57,002 nucleotides of DNA, from NCBI GenBank assembly GCA_002336845.1, contig DDEX01000057.1:1-57002 (forward strand), written 5' to 3'. The notes beneath the pieces were generated by a model. That model saw only the letters and a program-made list of their open reading frames with translations, made no database searches and was not told the origin of the DNA. Positions 39,116-47,991 of this stretch are shown here, one piece after another; the first letter of the stretch is position 1; the number at the start of each line of letters is the position of its first letter. The position numbers and the translations under genes are program-made. The DNA comes from Rhodobacteraceae bacterium UBA1943. GTDB taxonomy: Bacteria > Pseudomonadota > Alphaproteobacteria > Rhodobacterales > Rhodobacteraceae.

Positions 39116-39550
39116 ATGCTTGTCAGCCAGATCCTGAAATCGAAATCCGACGACGGCGTGGTCACGGTTCAGCCCGCCGCAACCCTGACCTCGGTGGTCG
39201 AGATGCTGTCGTCACGCAAGATCGGGGCTGTCGTCGTGTCGCCGGATGGCAAGCATGTCGCGGGTATCCTGTCAGAGCGTGACATCGTACGCGAGCTGGG
39301 CAAGCGCGGGCCAGCCTGCCTGTCGGACAAGGTGGACAGCGTCATGACAGCGCGGGTGGTGACCTGTGGCCGCAGCGACGATGCGCAGATTGTCTTGCAA
39401 AAGATGACCGATGGCCGGTTCCGTCACCTGCCGGTGGTCGAGGCGGGCGAAATGGTCGGCCTGATTTCCATTGGCGATGTGGTCAAGGCCCGTCTGGCCG
39501 AACTGGCCATGGAAAAAGATGCGCTGGAAGGCATGATCAAGGGGTTTTGA
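39116..39550 (+). CDS. CBS-domain pair protein
   Basis: This 144-aa cytoplasmic protein is made of two CBS domains (about 5-62 and 73-128), including IGAVVVSPDGKHVAGILSER and FRHLPVVEAGEMVGLISIGD. CBS pairs bind adenosyl nucleotides and act as regulators. AAGGAGG precedes the ATG by six bases, suggesting strong translation. It lies upstream of coaD with an 81-base gap. The partner is unknown. Confidence 0.88.
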   Translation: MLVSQILKSKSDDGVVTVQPAATLTSVVEMLSSRKIGAVVVSPDGKHVAGILSERDIVRELGKRGPACLSDKVDSVMTARVVTCGRSDDAQIVLQKMTDGRFRHLPVVEAGEMVGLISIGDVVKARLAELAMEKDALEGMIKGF

Positions 39551-39631
39551 CCCAAGGTCTGCGGCATATTCGCTCTTGCCAGCGGGCGCGCAATATTGTT
39601 GCGTGGCCGCGCCTAAGATGGAGCCCTTCCC

Positions 39632-40132
39632 ATGCGTATCGGTCTTTACCCCGGCACCTTTGACCCGGTGACCTTGGGCCACATTGATATCATTGAACGG
39701 GCCTCGGCATTGGTGGACCGTCTGGTGATCGGGGTTGCGATCAACCGCGACAAAGGCCCCTTGTTCACGCTGGAAGAGCGGGTGGCGATGGTGCAGGCCG
39801 AAAGTGCGGGCATATCGGCCAAGACCGGTTGCGAGATTGTGGTGCATCCGTTTGAAAACCTGCTGATCGATTGCGCCCGCGATGTGGGGGCAGGCGTCAT
39901 CATCCGCGGTCTGCGGGCGGTGGCCGACTTTGAATATGAGTTCCAGATGGTCGGCATGAACCGCGCGCTGGATGCCAGCGTCGAGACGGTGTTCCTGATG
40001 GCCGATGCCCGGCGGCAGGCGATTGCCTCCAAACTGGTCAAGGAAATTGCCCGTCTGGGCGGGGATGTGTCAAAGTTCGTCACACCGGCGGTGAACACCG
40101 CCTTGCAGGCCCGGTTCGGCCAGCGGTCTTGA
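39632..40132 (+). CDS. coaD: Phosphopantetheine adenylyltransferase
   Basis: This 166-aa enzyme makes dephospho-CoA from 4'-phosphopantetheine and ATP. The nucleotidyltransferase motif TFDPVTLGHIDI (9-20) and the C-terminal IASKLVKEIARLGGDVSKFV are intact. Length is typical. It lies 51 bases before argS on the same strand. Confidence 0.95.
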   Translation: MRIGLYPGTFDPVTLGHIDIIERASALVDRLVIGVAINRDKGPLFTLEERVAMVQAESAGISAKTGCEIVVHPFENLLIDCARDVGAGVIIRGLRAVADFEYEFQMVGMNRALDASVETVFLMADARRQAIASKLVKEIARLGGDVSKFVTPAVNTALQARFGQRS

Positions 40133-40183
40133 CCCGGCCCTTGCCCTCTGGCAATGCCGGGGCAACAGGGGAAACATGATCAA

Positions 40184-41929
40184 ATGAACCTTTTCGCCGA
40201 AATCCGCCTTGCCGTGACCGACGCCCTGTCGGCGCTGATGGCCGAGGGCGTGCTGCCCGCCGGTCTGGACCTTGCCGCCGTTTCGGTGGAACCGCCGCGC
40301 GACCCGGCGCATGGCGACATGGCGACCAATGCGGCGATGGTGCTGGCAAAACCCGCAGGCCAACAGCCCCGCGCGATTGCCGAGGCGCTGGCGGCCAAGC
40401 TGATGGCCGATCCGCGCATCATGGGGGCCGATGTGGCCGGGCCGGGGTTCCTGAACCTGCGGCTGGCCGATGGCGTCTGGCACAATGTGCTGCGGGCGGT
40501 TTTGCTGAATGGCACCGACTATGGCCGTTCGGCCATCGGGGCGGGGCAAAAGGTGAATGTGGAGTTTGTTTCCGCAAACCCCACCGGCCCGATGCACGTT
40601 GGCCATGTGCGCGGCGCGGTGGTGGGCGATGCGCTGTCGAACCTGCTGGCCTTTTCCGGCTGGAACGTGACGCGCGAATATTACATCAACGACGGCGGCG
40701 CGCAGGTGAACGTGCTGGCCCGCTCGGCCTTTGAACGCTACCGCGAGGCCAACGGGCTGGAGCCTGAAATCCGCGAAGGGCTTTACCCCGGCGACTATCT
40801 GATTCCGGTGGGCGAGGCGCTGAAGACCAAATATGGCGCAAGCCTGCTGGATCAGCCCGAAAGCGTCTGGCTGGACGATGTGCGCGAATTCGCGACCGAG
40901 ATGATGATGGCCGAGATCCGCCGCGATCTGGCCATTCTGGGCGTGACGATGGATGTCTATTCCTCGGAAAAGGCCCTTTATGGCACGGGCGAGATCGAGG
41001 CCGCGATTCAGACGCTGCGCGACATGGACCTGATCTATGAAGGCGTGCTGGAACCCCCGAAGGGCAAAGAACCCGAGGATTGGGAGCCCCGGGTGCAGAC
41101 CCTGTTCCGCAGCACGGCCCATGGCGACGATGTGGACCGCCCGGTGATGAAATCGGACGGCTCGTGGACCTATTTCGCGCCCGACATCGCCTATCACTAC
41201 AACAAGGTCAAACGCGGGTTTGATCAGTTGATTGACATTTTCGGCGCTGACCACGGCGGCTATGTCAAGCGGATGAAGGCGGCGGTCAGCGCCCTGTCGG
41301 GCGGTCGGGTGCCGCTGGATATCAAACTGATTCAGCTTGTGAAACTGTGGAAGGGCGGAGAGCCGTTCAAAATGTCCAAGCGGGCAGGGACCTTTGTGAC
41401 CCTGCGCGATGTGGTGGAACAGGCGGGCGCCGATGTGACCCGCTTCATCATGCTGACGCGCAAGAACGACGTGGCCCTGGACTTCGATTTCGACAAGGTG
41501 TTGGAGCAATCCAAGGACAACCCGGTTTTCTATGTGCAATATGCCAATGCGCGGGTGAATTCGGTTCTGCGCAAGGCGAGAGAGGCGGGAATTTCCTGTG
41601 ACGATCCGGTGCTGCTGGCGGCGGATCTTTCGGTTCTGACCCATGAGGCAGAGCTGAAGCTGGCCCGCCAGATCGCAGAATGGCCGCGCTTGGTCGAGAT
41701 TGCCGCGCGCGGCAACGAACCGCACCGGGTGGCATTTTACCTCTACGAACTGGCGTCGGATTTCCATGGCTTGTGGAACCGGGGCAACGACGACCCATCC
41801 CTGCGATTCGTGCAAGAGGGCAACTCGGCAACAACCCAGGCAAAAATTGCCTTGGTGCGGGCAACGGGCGTTGTGATCGCCTCGGGGCTGGCTATTCTGG
41901 GGGTGACTCCGGTCGAAGAAATGCGCTGA
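40184..41929 (+). CDS. argS: Arginyl-tRNA synthetase
   Basis: This 581-aa class I synthetase has the HIGH-type motif in NPTGPMHVGHVRGAV (about 130) and the KMSK motif in FKMSKRAGTFV (about 395). It has the N-terminal additional domain (about 1-90) and the C-terminal DALR anticodon-binding domain. The ATG at 40184 gives the usual MNLFAEIR start. It begins the cluster argS, SPOR, nagZ, scpA, scpB seen in Rhodobacterales. Confidence 0.95.
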   Translation: MNLFAEIRLAVTDALSALMAEGVLPAGLDLAAVSVEPPRDPAHGDMATNAAMVLAKPAGQQPRAIAEALAAKLMADPRIMGADVAGPGFLNLRLADGVWHNVLRAVLLNGTDYGRSAIGAGQKVNVEFVSANPTGPMHVGHVRGAVVGDALSNLLAFSGWNVTREYYINDGGAQVNVLARSAFERYREANGLEPEIREGLYPGDYLIPVGEALKTKYGASLLDQPESVWLDDVREFATEMMMAEIRRDLAILGVTMDVYSSEKALYGTGEIEAAIQTLRDMDLIYEGVLEPPKGKEPEDWEPRVQTLFRSTAHGDDVDRPVMKSDGSWTYFAPDIAYHYNKVKRGFDQLIDIFGADHGGYVKRMKAAVSALSGGRVPLDIKLIQLVKLWKGGEPFKMSKRAGTFVTLRDVVEQAGADVTRFIMLTRKNDVALDFDFDKVLEQSKDNPVFYVQYANARVNSVLRKAREAGISCDDPVLLAADLSVLTHEAELKLARQIAEWPRLVEIAARGNEPHRVAFYLYELASDFHGLWNRGNDDPSLRFVQEGNSATTQAKIALVRATGVVIASGLAILGVTPVEEMR

Positions 41930-41997
41930 GCAGGCGCGGGACCGGACAACCAGAACAGCCCGGGTCGGCATGTATCGCCCCGGCAGCGAGGCGAGAA

Positions 41998-42969
41998 ATG
42001 GCGGATCTGGAATTCGATTCCTATGACGGGGGCTATGCGGCTCCGCAACGGTTTGGGCGCGCGATCAATATCGCGGGCGCGGTTTGTTCTGTGGCGCTGG
42101 TTCTTGGCCTTGGGGTTTGGGGCTATCGGCTGGCGGTGCGCGATGTGACCGGGGTTCCGGTCTTCCGCGCGATCGAGGGGCCGTTGCGCGTCGCGCCCAA
42201 GGATCCGGGCGGCCAGCAGGCCATGCACCAGGGGCTTTCGGTCAATGCCGTTGCGGCGGCCGGAACCGCGCGTCCGGTTCCGGCCTCGCTGCGGTTGGCC
42301 CCGAAGGATGTTGACCTTGCAGCCGAAGACGTTGCCGGGCTGGCCGATCTGCCGCTGTCGGCGCAGCCCGCCGCGGCCGATGCTGCCGGTGCCGCGATTG
42401 TGGCGCCTGCTCCCGCGGTTGCCGCAGAAGAGCAAAGCGCCGTATCCGCCGCCATTGCCGAAGCCGTTTCGGACGAGGAAGGTGCCGCCCCGGCAGAGGA
42501 TGTCGTGGCCGCAGAGGTGGCCTCGACCGATGCCGCAACAAGCGATGCCATTTCCGAGGCGGTTGCTGCGGCCGAGCCGACGGCACCTGCCTTGGCACAT
42601 GCGCGGCCGCGCGCACGTCCGGCAAACCTGCACCTCGCATCCGCCAAGGCCGACGCTTCTGCCGCTGCGGCTTCTCCCGCCGCCGCCGCGCCGGTGGCCG
42701 ATCCGGCCAATCTGGTCGCCGGGGCGCAACTGGTGCAACTGGGCGCCTTTGACGATGAGGCGCAGGCCAGCCGCGAATGGGAGCGCCTGCAAGGCCAGTT
42801 CGCCGATCTGTTCGCCAGCAAGGCGATGGTGGTGCAATCGGCGCAATCCGGCGGGCGCACCTTCTACCGGCTGCGGGCTGCGGGCTTTTCGGGGGCCGAA
42901 GATGCCCGCGCCTTCTGCAACACGCTACTCAGCGGCAATTCCACCTGCATTCCGGTTACCCAGCGATGA
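41998..42969 (+). CDS. SPOR-domain membrane protein
   Basis: This 323-aa protein has a short cytoplasmic N-terminus, one transmembrane helix (about 24-44: NIAGAVCSVALVLGLGVWGY) and a long alanine/proline/glutamate-rich periplasmic linker (about 90-235). The C-terminal SPOR domain (about 240-320: AQLVQLGAFDDEAQASREWE) binds septal peptidoglycan. It is likely a division-site protein. Its stop overlaps the nagZ start by four bases, which fits a cell-wall role. Confidence 0.85.
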   Translation: MADLEFDSYDGGYAAPQRFGRAINIAGAVCSVALVLGLGVWGYRLAVRDVTGVPVFRAIEGPLRVAPKDPGGQQAMHQGLSVNAVAAAGTARPVPASLRLAPKDVDLAAEDVAGLADLPLSAQPAAADAAGAAIVAPAPAVAAEEQSAVSAAIAEAVSDEEGAAPAEDVVAAEVASTDAATSDAISEAVAAAEPTAPALAHARPRARPANLHLASAKADASAAAASPAAAAPVADPANLVAGAQLVQLGAFDDEAQASREWERLQGQFADLFASKAMVVQSAQSGGRTFYRLRAAGFSGAEDARAFCNTLLSGNSTCIPVTQR

Positions 42970-43982
42970 GCCAGCTTGGCCGGATGGCCGCCTGCTTTGG
43001 CTGCGCCGGGCCGGTCTTGCTGCCCGAAGAGCGGGCGTTTTTCCGCGAGGCCGACCCCTTCGGCTTCATCCTGTTTGCCCGCAACATCGAAGATCCCGCG
43101 CAGGTTTCGCGCCTGACTGCCGATCTGCGCGCGGCGGTGGGGCGTGATGCGCCTGTCCTGATTGACCAGGAGGGGGGACGCGTGCAGAGGATGCGCGCGC
43201 CACACTGGCGCGAATGGCTGCCGCCGCTGGATACGGTGCAGGCGGCGGGTGCGGATGCCGCGCGGCTGATGGGCCTCAGGATGCGGATCATCGCTGCGGA
43301 ACTGCGCGCGGTGGGTATTGATGCCAATTGCGCCCCGGTGGCCGATATCGCCGGGCCGGGCACCCACCCTTTCTTGCGCAACCGCTGCTATGGGGACGAT
43401 GCCGAAACCGTGGCCCGGGTGGGCCGCGCGGTGGCTGACGGGTTGCTGGCGGGCGGGGTGCTGCCGGTGGTCAAGCATCTGCCGGGCCATGGCCGCGCGA
43501 CGCTGGACACCCATCACGAACTGCCCGTGGTGACCGCCAGCCGCGCGGAACTGGCCGCCACCGATTTCGCCCCGTTTCACGCGCTGGCCGACCTGCCGAT
43601 GGCGATGACCGCCCATATCATCTTTGCCGCCTATGACGCGGCGCGGCCCGCCACACAGTCACCCGAGATGATCCGCGTGATCCGGGACGAGATCGGTTTC
43701 AAGGGCCTTCTGCTGACCGACGATCTGAACATGCAGGCGCTGTCGGGCGATCTGGCGGCGCGCACCCGCGCCTCGATGGCGGCGGGTTGCGACATTGCGC
43801 TGCACTGCAAGGGCGACATGGGCGAAATGCTGATGGTTGCCAGCGAGGCGGGCGACATGCGCCCCGATACCCTGACGCGTGCCGAGGCGGCCCTTGCCCG
43901 CCGCCGCACATCCGACCCAGTTGACATCGCAGGCCTGGAGGCTGACCTTCGGGGCCAGATGGCCGCGAGGGATGATGGCTGA
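42966..43982 (+). CDS. nagZ: Beta-N-acetylhexosaminidase NagZ
   Basis: This 338-aa glycoside hydrolase family 3 enzyme removes GlcNAc from muropeptides in the cytoplasm during wall recycling. The motif KHLPGHGRATLDTHHELP (about 175-192) carries the catalytic His-Asp dyad, and the nucleophile Asp is in LLTDDLNMQALSG (about 250). QEGGRVQRM is near residue 65. It overlaps scpA by eight bases or eleven, depending on the scpA start. Confidence 0.92.
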   Translation: MSQLGRMAACFGCAGPVLLPEERAFFREADPFGFILFARNIEDPAQVSRLTADLRAAVGRDAPVLIDQEGGRVQRMRAPHWREWLPPLDTVQAAGADAARLMGLRMRIIAAELRAVGIDANCAPVADIAGPGTHPFLRNRCYGDDAETVARVGRAVADGLLAGGVLPVVKHLPGHGRATLDTHHELPVVTASRAELAATDFAPFHALADLPMAMTAHIIFAAYDAARPATQSPEMIRVIRDEIGFKGLLLTDDLNMQALSGDLAARTRASMAAGCDIALHCKGDMGEMLMVASEAGDMRPDTLTRAEAALARRRTSDPVDIAGLEADLRGQMAARDDG

Positions 43983-44775
43983 AACCCCACAAGACGACTG
44001 GACGCAAAGCTCGCTGATGGCGGTGGCCGAACGGCGCGAGGCCGAGGCGCTGATCGTCGATGTCGATGGGTTCGAGGGGCCGCTGGACCTGCTGCTGACG
44101 CTGTCGCGCACGCAAAAGGTGGACCTGCGGAAAATCTCCGTCCTGCAACTGGCCGAACAATATCTGGGCTTTGTCGAACGCGCCCGCGCGCTGCGGATCG
44201 AACTGGCGGCGGATTATCTGGTGATGGCGGCCTGGCTTGCCTTTCTGAAATCGCGCCTGCTGTTGCCGCCCGAACCGGGCGAGGCCGGGCCAAGTGCCGA
44301 AGACCTGGCCGCGCATCTGGCCTTTCAGCTAGAGCGCCTGCAAGCCATGCGCGAGGCGGCGGCGCAACTGATGGCGCGCGATCAGTTGGGGCGTGATTTC
44401 TTTCCCCGTGGCGCGCCGGAACGGCTGTCGGCGCGGATCAAGGTGACCTATGACGCCAGCCTGATCGACCTGATCCGCGCCTATGCCCGTATCCGCACGC
44501 GCGATGAATTTCGCCCCTATGCCTTCGACCGCCATGATATTTTCACCATGGAGCAGGCGCTTGACCGGATGCGCGGCCTTCTGGGCTATGCCGGGGAATG
44601 GGCCGAGCTGACGCAGTTCCTGCCCGAAGGCTGGGATGGTTCCCCCGCCCGACGCCGTTCGGTCACGGCGGCGCATTTCGCGGCCATTCTGGAAATGGCC
44701 AAGCGGGGGCAGGTGAACATCCGCCAGTCCGATACCTTCGCCCCCATACAGATACGCAAGGCCGGCCATGACTGA
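43975..44775 (+). CDS. scpA: Segregation and condensation protein ScpA
   Basis: This kleisin of about 266 aa links the SMC arms in chromosome condensation. The signature VDGFEGPLDLLLTLSRTQKV (about 24-45) is clear, with the C-terminal winged helix (TAAHFAAILEMAKRGQVNIR). An ATG three bases earlier (43972) is also possible. It overlaps scpB by eight bases, so the two partners are translated together. Confidence 0.92.
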   Translation: MAETPQDDWTQSSLMAVAERREAEALIVDVDGFEGPLDLLLTLSRTQKVDLRKISVLQLAEQYLGFVERARALRIELAADYLVMAAWLAFLKSRLLLPPEPGEAGPSAEDLAAHLAFQLERLQAMREAAAQLMARDQLGRDFFPRGAPERLSARIKVTYDASLIDLIRAYARIRTRDEFRPYAFDRHDIFTMEQALDRMRGLLGYAGEWAELTQFLPEGWDGSPARRRSVTAAHFAAILEMAKRGQVNIRQSDTFAPIQIRKAGHD

Positions 44776-45412
44776 CACGCCCGACATCGTGGAACAAAGC
44801 CTGTTCGCCGCCCCCACGATGGGCGAGCAGGAGCGGATGGTCGAGGCGATTCTGTTTGCCAGCGCAGAGCCGGTGACGCTGGCGCACCTGATTGACCGGA
44901 TGCCCCATGGCTGCGACCCGGCCGAGGCGTTGGTAACGCTGCGGCGGCGTTATGAGGGGCGGGGGGTGAACCTGGTCAAAGTAGGTGAGGCTTATGCTTT
45001 TCGCACTGCCCCCGACCTTGGCCACCTTATGCACAAAGAGGCCGAGGAAAGCCGCAAGCTCAGCCGTGCAGCGGTCGAGACGCTGGCGATCATCGCCTAT
45101 CACCAGCCCGCCACGCGGGCGGAAATTGAAGAAATCCGAGGGGTTGCGGTTTCCCGGGGCACGATTGACCAGTTGATGGAAATGGACTGGATCCGGCTGG
45201 GCCGCCGTCGGATGACGCCGGGCCGCCCGGTGACCTTCGTGGTGACGCAGAGCTTCCTTGACCATTTCGGGCTGGAATCGGCGCGCGACTTGCCGGGGGT
45301 CAAGGAATTGCGGGCGGCGGGGCTGCTTGACAGTCGTCCCATGCCCGGCGTGGGCGCACAGCCCGACGAGGACGAGGCCGCGACGGGCCAGAGCGAACTG
45401 TTCGAGGATTGA
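44768..45412 (+). CDS. scpB: Segregation and condensation protein ScpB
   Basis: This 214-aa partner of ScpA in the SMC complex has two winged-helix domains: MVEAILFASAEPVTLAHLID in the first, and LSRAAVETLAIIAYHQPATR with GVAVSRGTIDQLMEMDWI in the second. A non-conserved acidic tail (QPDEDEAATGQSELFED) ends it. Usually tatABC follows in Rhodobacterales, but here a small unknown gene does. Confidence 0.92.
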   Translation: MTDTPDIVEQSLFAAPTMGEQERMVEAILFASAEPVTLAHLIDRMPHGCDPAEALVTLRRRYEGRGVNLVKVGEAYAFRTAPDLGHLMHKEAEESRKLSRAAVETLAIIAYHQPATRAEIEEIRGVAVSRGTIDQLMEMDWIRLGRRRMTPGRPVTFVVTQSFLDHFGLESARDLPGVKELRAAGLLDSRPMPGVGAQPDEDEAATGQSELFED

Positions 45413-45414
45413 GC

Positions 45415-45624
45415 ATGGACTGGACCAAACTGCTGAACGGTGTTCTGAACCAGATAATCCGGCGCTTTACCAACATGGCGATCAACAAGGGGATCGACCA
45501 TTTCGCGGGCGGCGGGAAAAGCCCGAAGGACATGACACCCGAAGAGCGTGAACAGGCAAGGCAGGCGCGCGACACCGCGCAACGTGTCAAGCAGGTGCGC
45601 AAGGTGACGCGACGGTTGTTTTAG
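45415..45624 (+). CDS. Small basic protein of 69 aa after scpB
   Basis: The ATG is two bases after the scpB stop. The product starts MDWTKLLNGVLNQIIRRFTN, then a glycine-rich turn and a charged C-terminal helix (EEREQARQARDTAQRVKQVR). It is soluble or peripherally bound. It resembles small unnamed Rhodobacterales proteins, but no family name is known to me. It occupies the place where tatA is often found, but lacks the TatA hydrophobic helix. Confidence 0.7.
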   Translation: MDWTKLLNGVLNQIIRRFTNMAINKGIDHFAGGGKSPKDMTPEEREQARQARDTAQRVKQVRKVTRRLF

Positions 45625-45714
45625 CCCTGCGACTTCCACACCCCAAGCCCGCCCTTGCCACAGCGGAGGTGGCGTGGGGCGACGCTGGCAGGTGTGTGCG
45701 TAGCAGGGGGAAAC

Positions 45715-45747
45715 AAAAAGGGGCGCAGGTTTCCCCGCGCGCCTTTT
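45715..45747. terminator. Bidirectional terminator between scpB operon and the methyltransferase
   Basis: GGGGCGC (45720-45726) pairs with GCGCGCC (45737-45743) with one mismatch, preceded by AAAAA and followed by TTTT. It separates the convergent operons. Confidence 0.7.
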
Positions 45748-45765
45748 CTGATTGTGTCTGAGATA

Positions 45766-46746
45766 TCAGCCGCGGCCGCGACGGCCACCACGGCGGCCAC
45801 CGGCGGCCTGGCTTGCGGCGGCGGAGGCTTCCGAGAAGGTTGCGCCCCCTTCAACCGCCTCCAGAACCTTGGCGAAACGGATCCATTCACCACCATTGGC
45901 ATCGTGGTTCATCAGGAAGTTGGCGGCGCGGATCGCCTCCATCTCTTGCTGACGCACGGGGTTCATGATGGCGCTGGTCATGCCCGCGCCGATCGCCATG
46001 GGCAGGAAGGCCCCGTTGATGCCATGGCGGTGCGGCAGCCCGAACGAGATGTTCGAGGCGCCGCAGGTCGTGTTCACGCCCAGTTCCTCGCGCAGGCGGC
46101 GCACCAGGGCGAACACCTGTTGACCGGCCGAGGCCATCGCACCCACCGGCATCACCAGCGGATCGACCACGATGTCATGCGCCGGAATGCCGAAATCGGC
46201 GGCGCGCTGGACGATCTTTTTCGCCACGGCAAAACGCACATCCGGGTCGGGCGAAATGCCGGTGTCGTCGTTGGAAATCGCCACGACCGGCACGTTGTAT
46301 TTCTTGACCAGCGGCAGAACCAGCTCCAGCCGCTCTTCCTCACCGGTGACGGAGTTCAAAAGGGGACGGCCCTCACAGGCCATCAGACCGGCCTCCAGCG
46401 CGCCGGGGACCGAGCTGTCGATGCACAGCGGCACGTCAACCGTTTGCTGAACAATTTCGATCAGCGCCTTCATCAGGGGCGGTTCGACAAAGTTGTTGTC
46501 GGCATAGCGCGGATCTTGCGCCATCTTGTTGGTGAATACGGCGCCAGAGTTCACGTCCAGCACGGTCGCGCCGCAAGCCACCTGTTCCAGCGCATCCTTG
46601 ATGACGGTTTCAAAATTGCCGGCCTCAAGTTCCGCCGCCAGCTTCTTGCGCCCGGTAGGGTTGATGCGCTCGCCGATCACGCAGAAGGGTTCATCAAAAC
46701 CGATGACAACGGTTTTCGTTTTGGATTCAACGACGGTGCGGGTCAT
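45766..46746 (-). CDS. Methyltetrahydrofolate:cobalamin methyltransferase (pterin-binding domain protein)
   Basis: This 326-aa protein consists of one pterin-binding domain like the folate module of MetH: FCVIGERINPTGRKKLAAEL, ATVLDVNSG (about 63), CIDSSVPGALEAGL, and TTCGASNISFGLPHRHGING near 235. It should pass the methyl group of methyl-folate to a corrinoid protein encoded elsewhere. No B12-binding, activation or homocysteine domain is attached, so this is a split MetH-type part. The C-terminus ends in an Arg/Gly tail (GGRRGGRRGRG), which is odd for the family. It is the third gene of an operon with metF. Confidence 0.88.
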   Translation of the reverse strand: MTRTVVESKTKTVVIGFDEPFCVIGERINPTGRKKLAAELEAGNFETVIKDALEQVACGATVLDVNSGAVFTNKMAQDPRYADNNFVEPPLMKALIEIVQQTVDVPLCIDSSVPGALEAGLMACEGRPLLNSVTGEEERLELVLPLVKKYNVPVVAISNDDTGISPDPDVRFAVAKKIVQRAADFGIPAHDIVVDPLVMPVGAMASAGQQVFALVRRLREELGVNTTCGASNISFGLPHRHGINGAFLPMAIGAGMTSAIMNPVRQQEMEAIRAANFLMNHDANGGEWIRFAKVLEAVEGGATFSEASAAASQAAGGRRGGRRGRG

Positions 46747-46761
46747 TCTTAAACCTTTGTC

Positions 46762-47679
46762 TTAAGCGTTGGCGGGGCGGCCCGAGGCGCCGCCATTGTC
46801 GGTGACCCATTGGGCGTTGGTCTTGATGCCGCCCAGCGGGAAGAAGTGGACCTGTTCGATGCCAAAGCCGGGGTTCTTGGCCTTGTGCGCAGCCAGATCG
46901 GCGATGAACTCGGTCGGCTCGTAAGGGAGCAGCAGCTTGGTTACATCCATCGCCCGCTTTTGCAGCACGCGAAGGCTGGCGCCCACACCGCAGGAAATGG
47001 CGAATTTGATCAGGGTTTGCAGCTTGGCGGGGCCAGCGACGCCGATATGGACCGGCAGCTTGATGCCTTCGGCAGCCAGGCGGTCAACCCAGGCGATGAC
47101 CGGCGCGGCCTCAAAGCAGAACTGGGTCGCCATCGCCATCTTGGCATCGGTGCGCTCGGCAAAGGCCGATTTCCAGCGCGCGGCTTCCATCACCATCTTG
47201 TCGGACCCATCGGGGTCGATGTCCTTGTTGCCTTCCGGGTGGCCGGCCACATGCAGGCGGTCGAACCCGGCAAAGGCGCCCGATTCCAGAAGCTGCATCG
47301 AGGTGGAATAGTCGCCCACCGGCTGCGCCACACCGCCCGCCAGCAGCAGGCCCTGACGCACGCCGACATCCTTGTAGCGTTGAACCCAGTCGGTCAGCGT
47401 CGCCTTGTCCTTGATGATGCGCGCCGGGAAGTGGGGCATCACGTCATAGCCTTCGGCGCCGATGCGCTTGGCAGTGGCCACCATGTCTTCAATCGGGGTG
47501 CCGTCGATATGGGCGATATAGACGCGGGTGCCCTTGGGCAGCAGGGCACGGAAATCTTCAACCTTTTCGGCGGTGCGGGGCATCACCTCGATCGAATAGC
47601 CCTTCAGAAAGGCCTCGACCTCGGCGCTTTGCCCGGCGGGGGCCTCTTTGGTGTCCTTGCGAAAGAAACTCAGGGCCAT
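46762..47679 (-). CDS. metF: Methylenetetrahydrofolate reductase-family protein
   Basis: This 305-aa protein of the MetF TIM-barrel family makes methyl-folate from methylene-folate. Matching parts: YSIEVMPRTAEKVEDFRALL, VMPHFPARIIKDKATLTDWV, LLLAGGVAQPVGDYSTSMQLL and HVAGHPEGNKDI (the HPEG motif is typical). It lacks the exact E. coli MetF ends, so it is a divergent member. It sits 15 bases upstream of the methyltransferase gene, which uses its product. Confidence 0.85.
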   Translation of the reverse strand: MALSFFRKDTKEAPAGQSAEVEAFLKGYSIEVMPRTAEKVEDFRALLPKGTRVYIAHIDGTPIEDMVATAKRIGAEGYDVMPHFPARIIKDKATLTDWVQRYKDVGVRQGLLLAGGVAQPVGDYSTSMQLLESGAFAGFDRLHVAGHPEGNKDIDPDGSDKMVMEAARWKSAFAERTDAKMAMATQFCFEAAPVIAWVDRLAAEGIKLPVHIGVAGPAKLQTLIKFAISCGVGASLRVLQKRAMDVTKLLLPYEPTEFIADLAAHKAKNPGFGIEQVHFFPLGGIKTNAQWVTDNGGASGRPANA

Positions 47680-47682
47680 GGC

Positions 47683-47991
47683 TTACTCCTTCGGCGCTGC
47701 CCAGCCATCGGCGGCGATCAACGCCTTGATGCGGTCGGTGTCATATTCGGCCTCAAGCCGCGCCGCCTCGGCCTTGGCAATCTCATCGGGATCGCCGTCA
47801 ACCTCATAGGGGGCAGCCTTGCGCCACTCCGCCAGATAGGAATCGGTATCTCGGGCCCCGATCTTCATGGCGCACCGGTCGATCGCCTGTTCAAATCGCT
47901 CGGGCAATTGAACCTTCGATCCGCGCCGGCCCTTGCCGACGATGACCTGAGCCGGAATATCGCGCCACATCACCACGGTGACTTCGGGCAT
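47683..47991 (-). CDS. Virulence-factor-family small protein (PF13769-like)
   Basis: This 102-aa soluble protein starts MPEVTVVMWRDIPAQVIVGK and contains RRGSKVQLPERFEQAIDRCAM and DSYLAEWRKAAPYEV, which match the family loosely called virulence factor. No virulence role is implied. It is the first gene of the operon with metF and the methyltransferase and is found in this position in relatives as I recall. It may serve the one-carbon pathway. Confidence 0.75.
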   Translation of the reverse strand: MPEVTVVMWRDIPAQVIVGKGRRGSKVQLPERFEQAIDRCAMKIGARDTDSYLAEWRKAAPYEVDGDPDEIAKAEAARLEAEYDTDRIKALIAADGWAAPKE

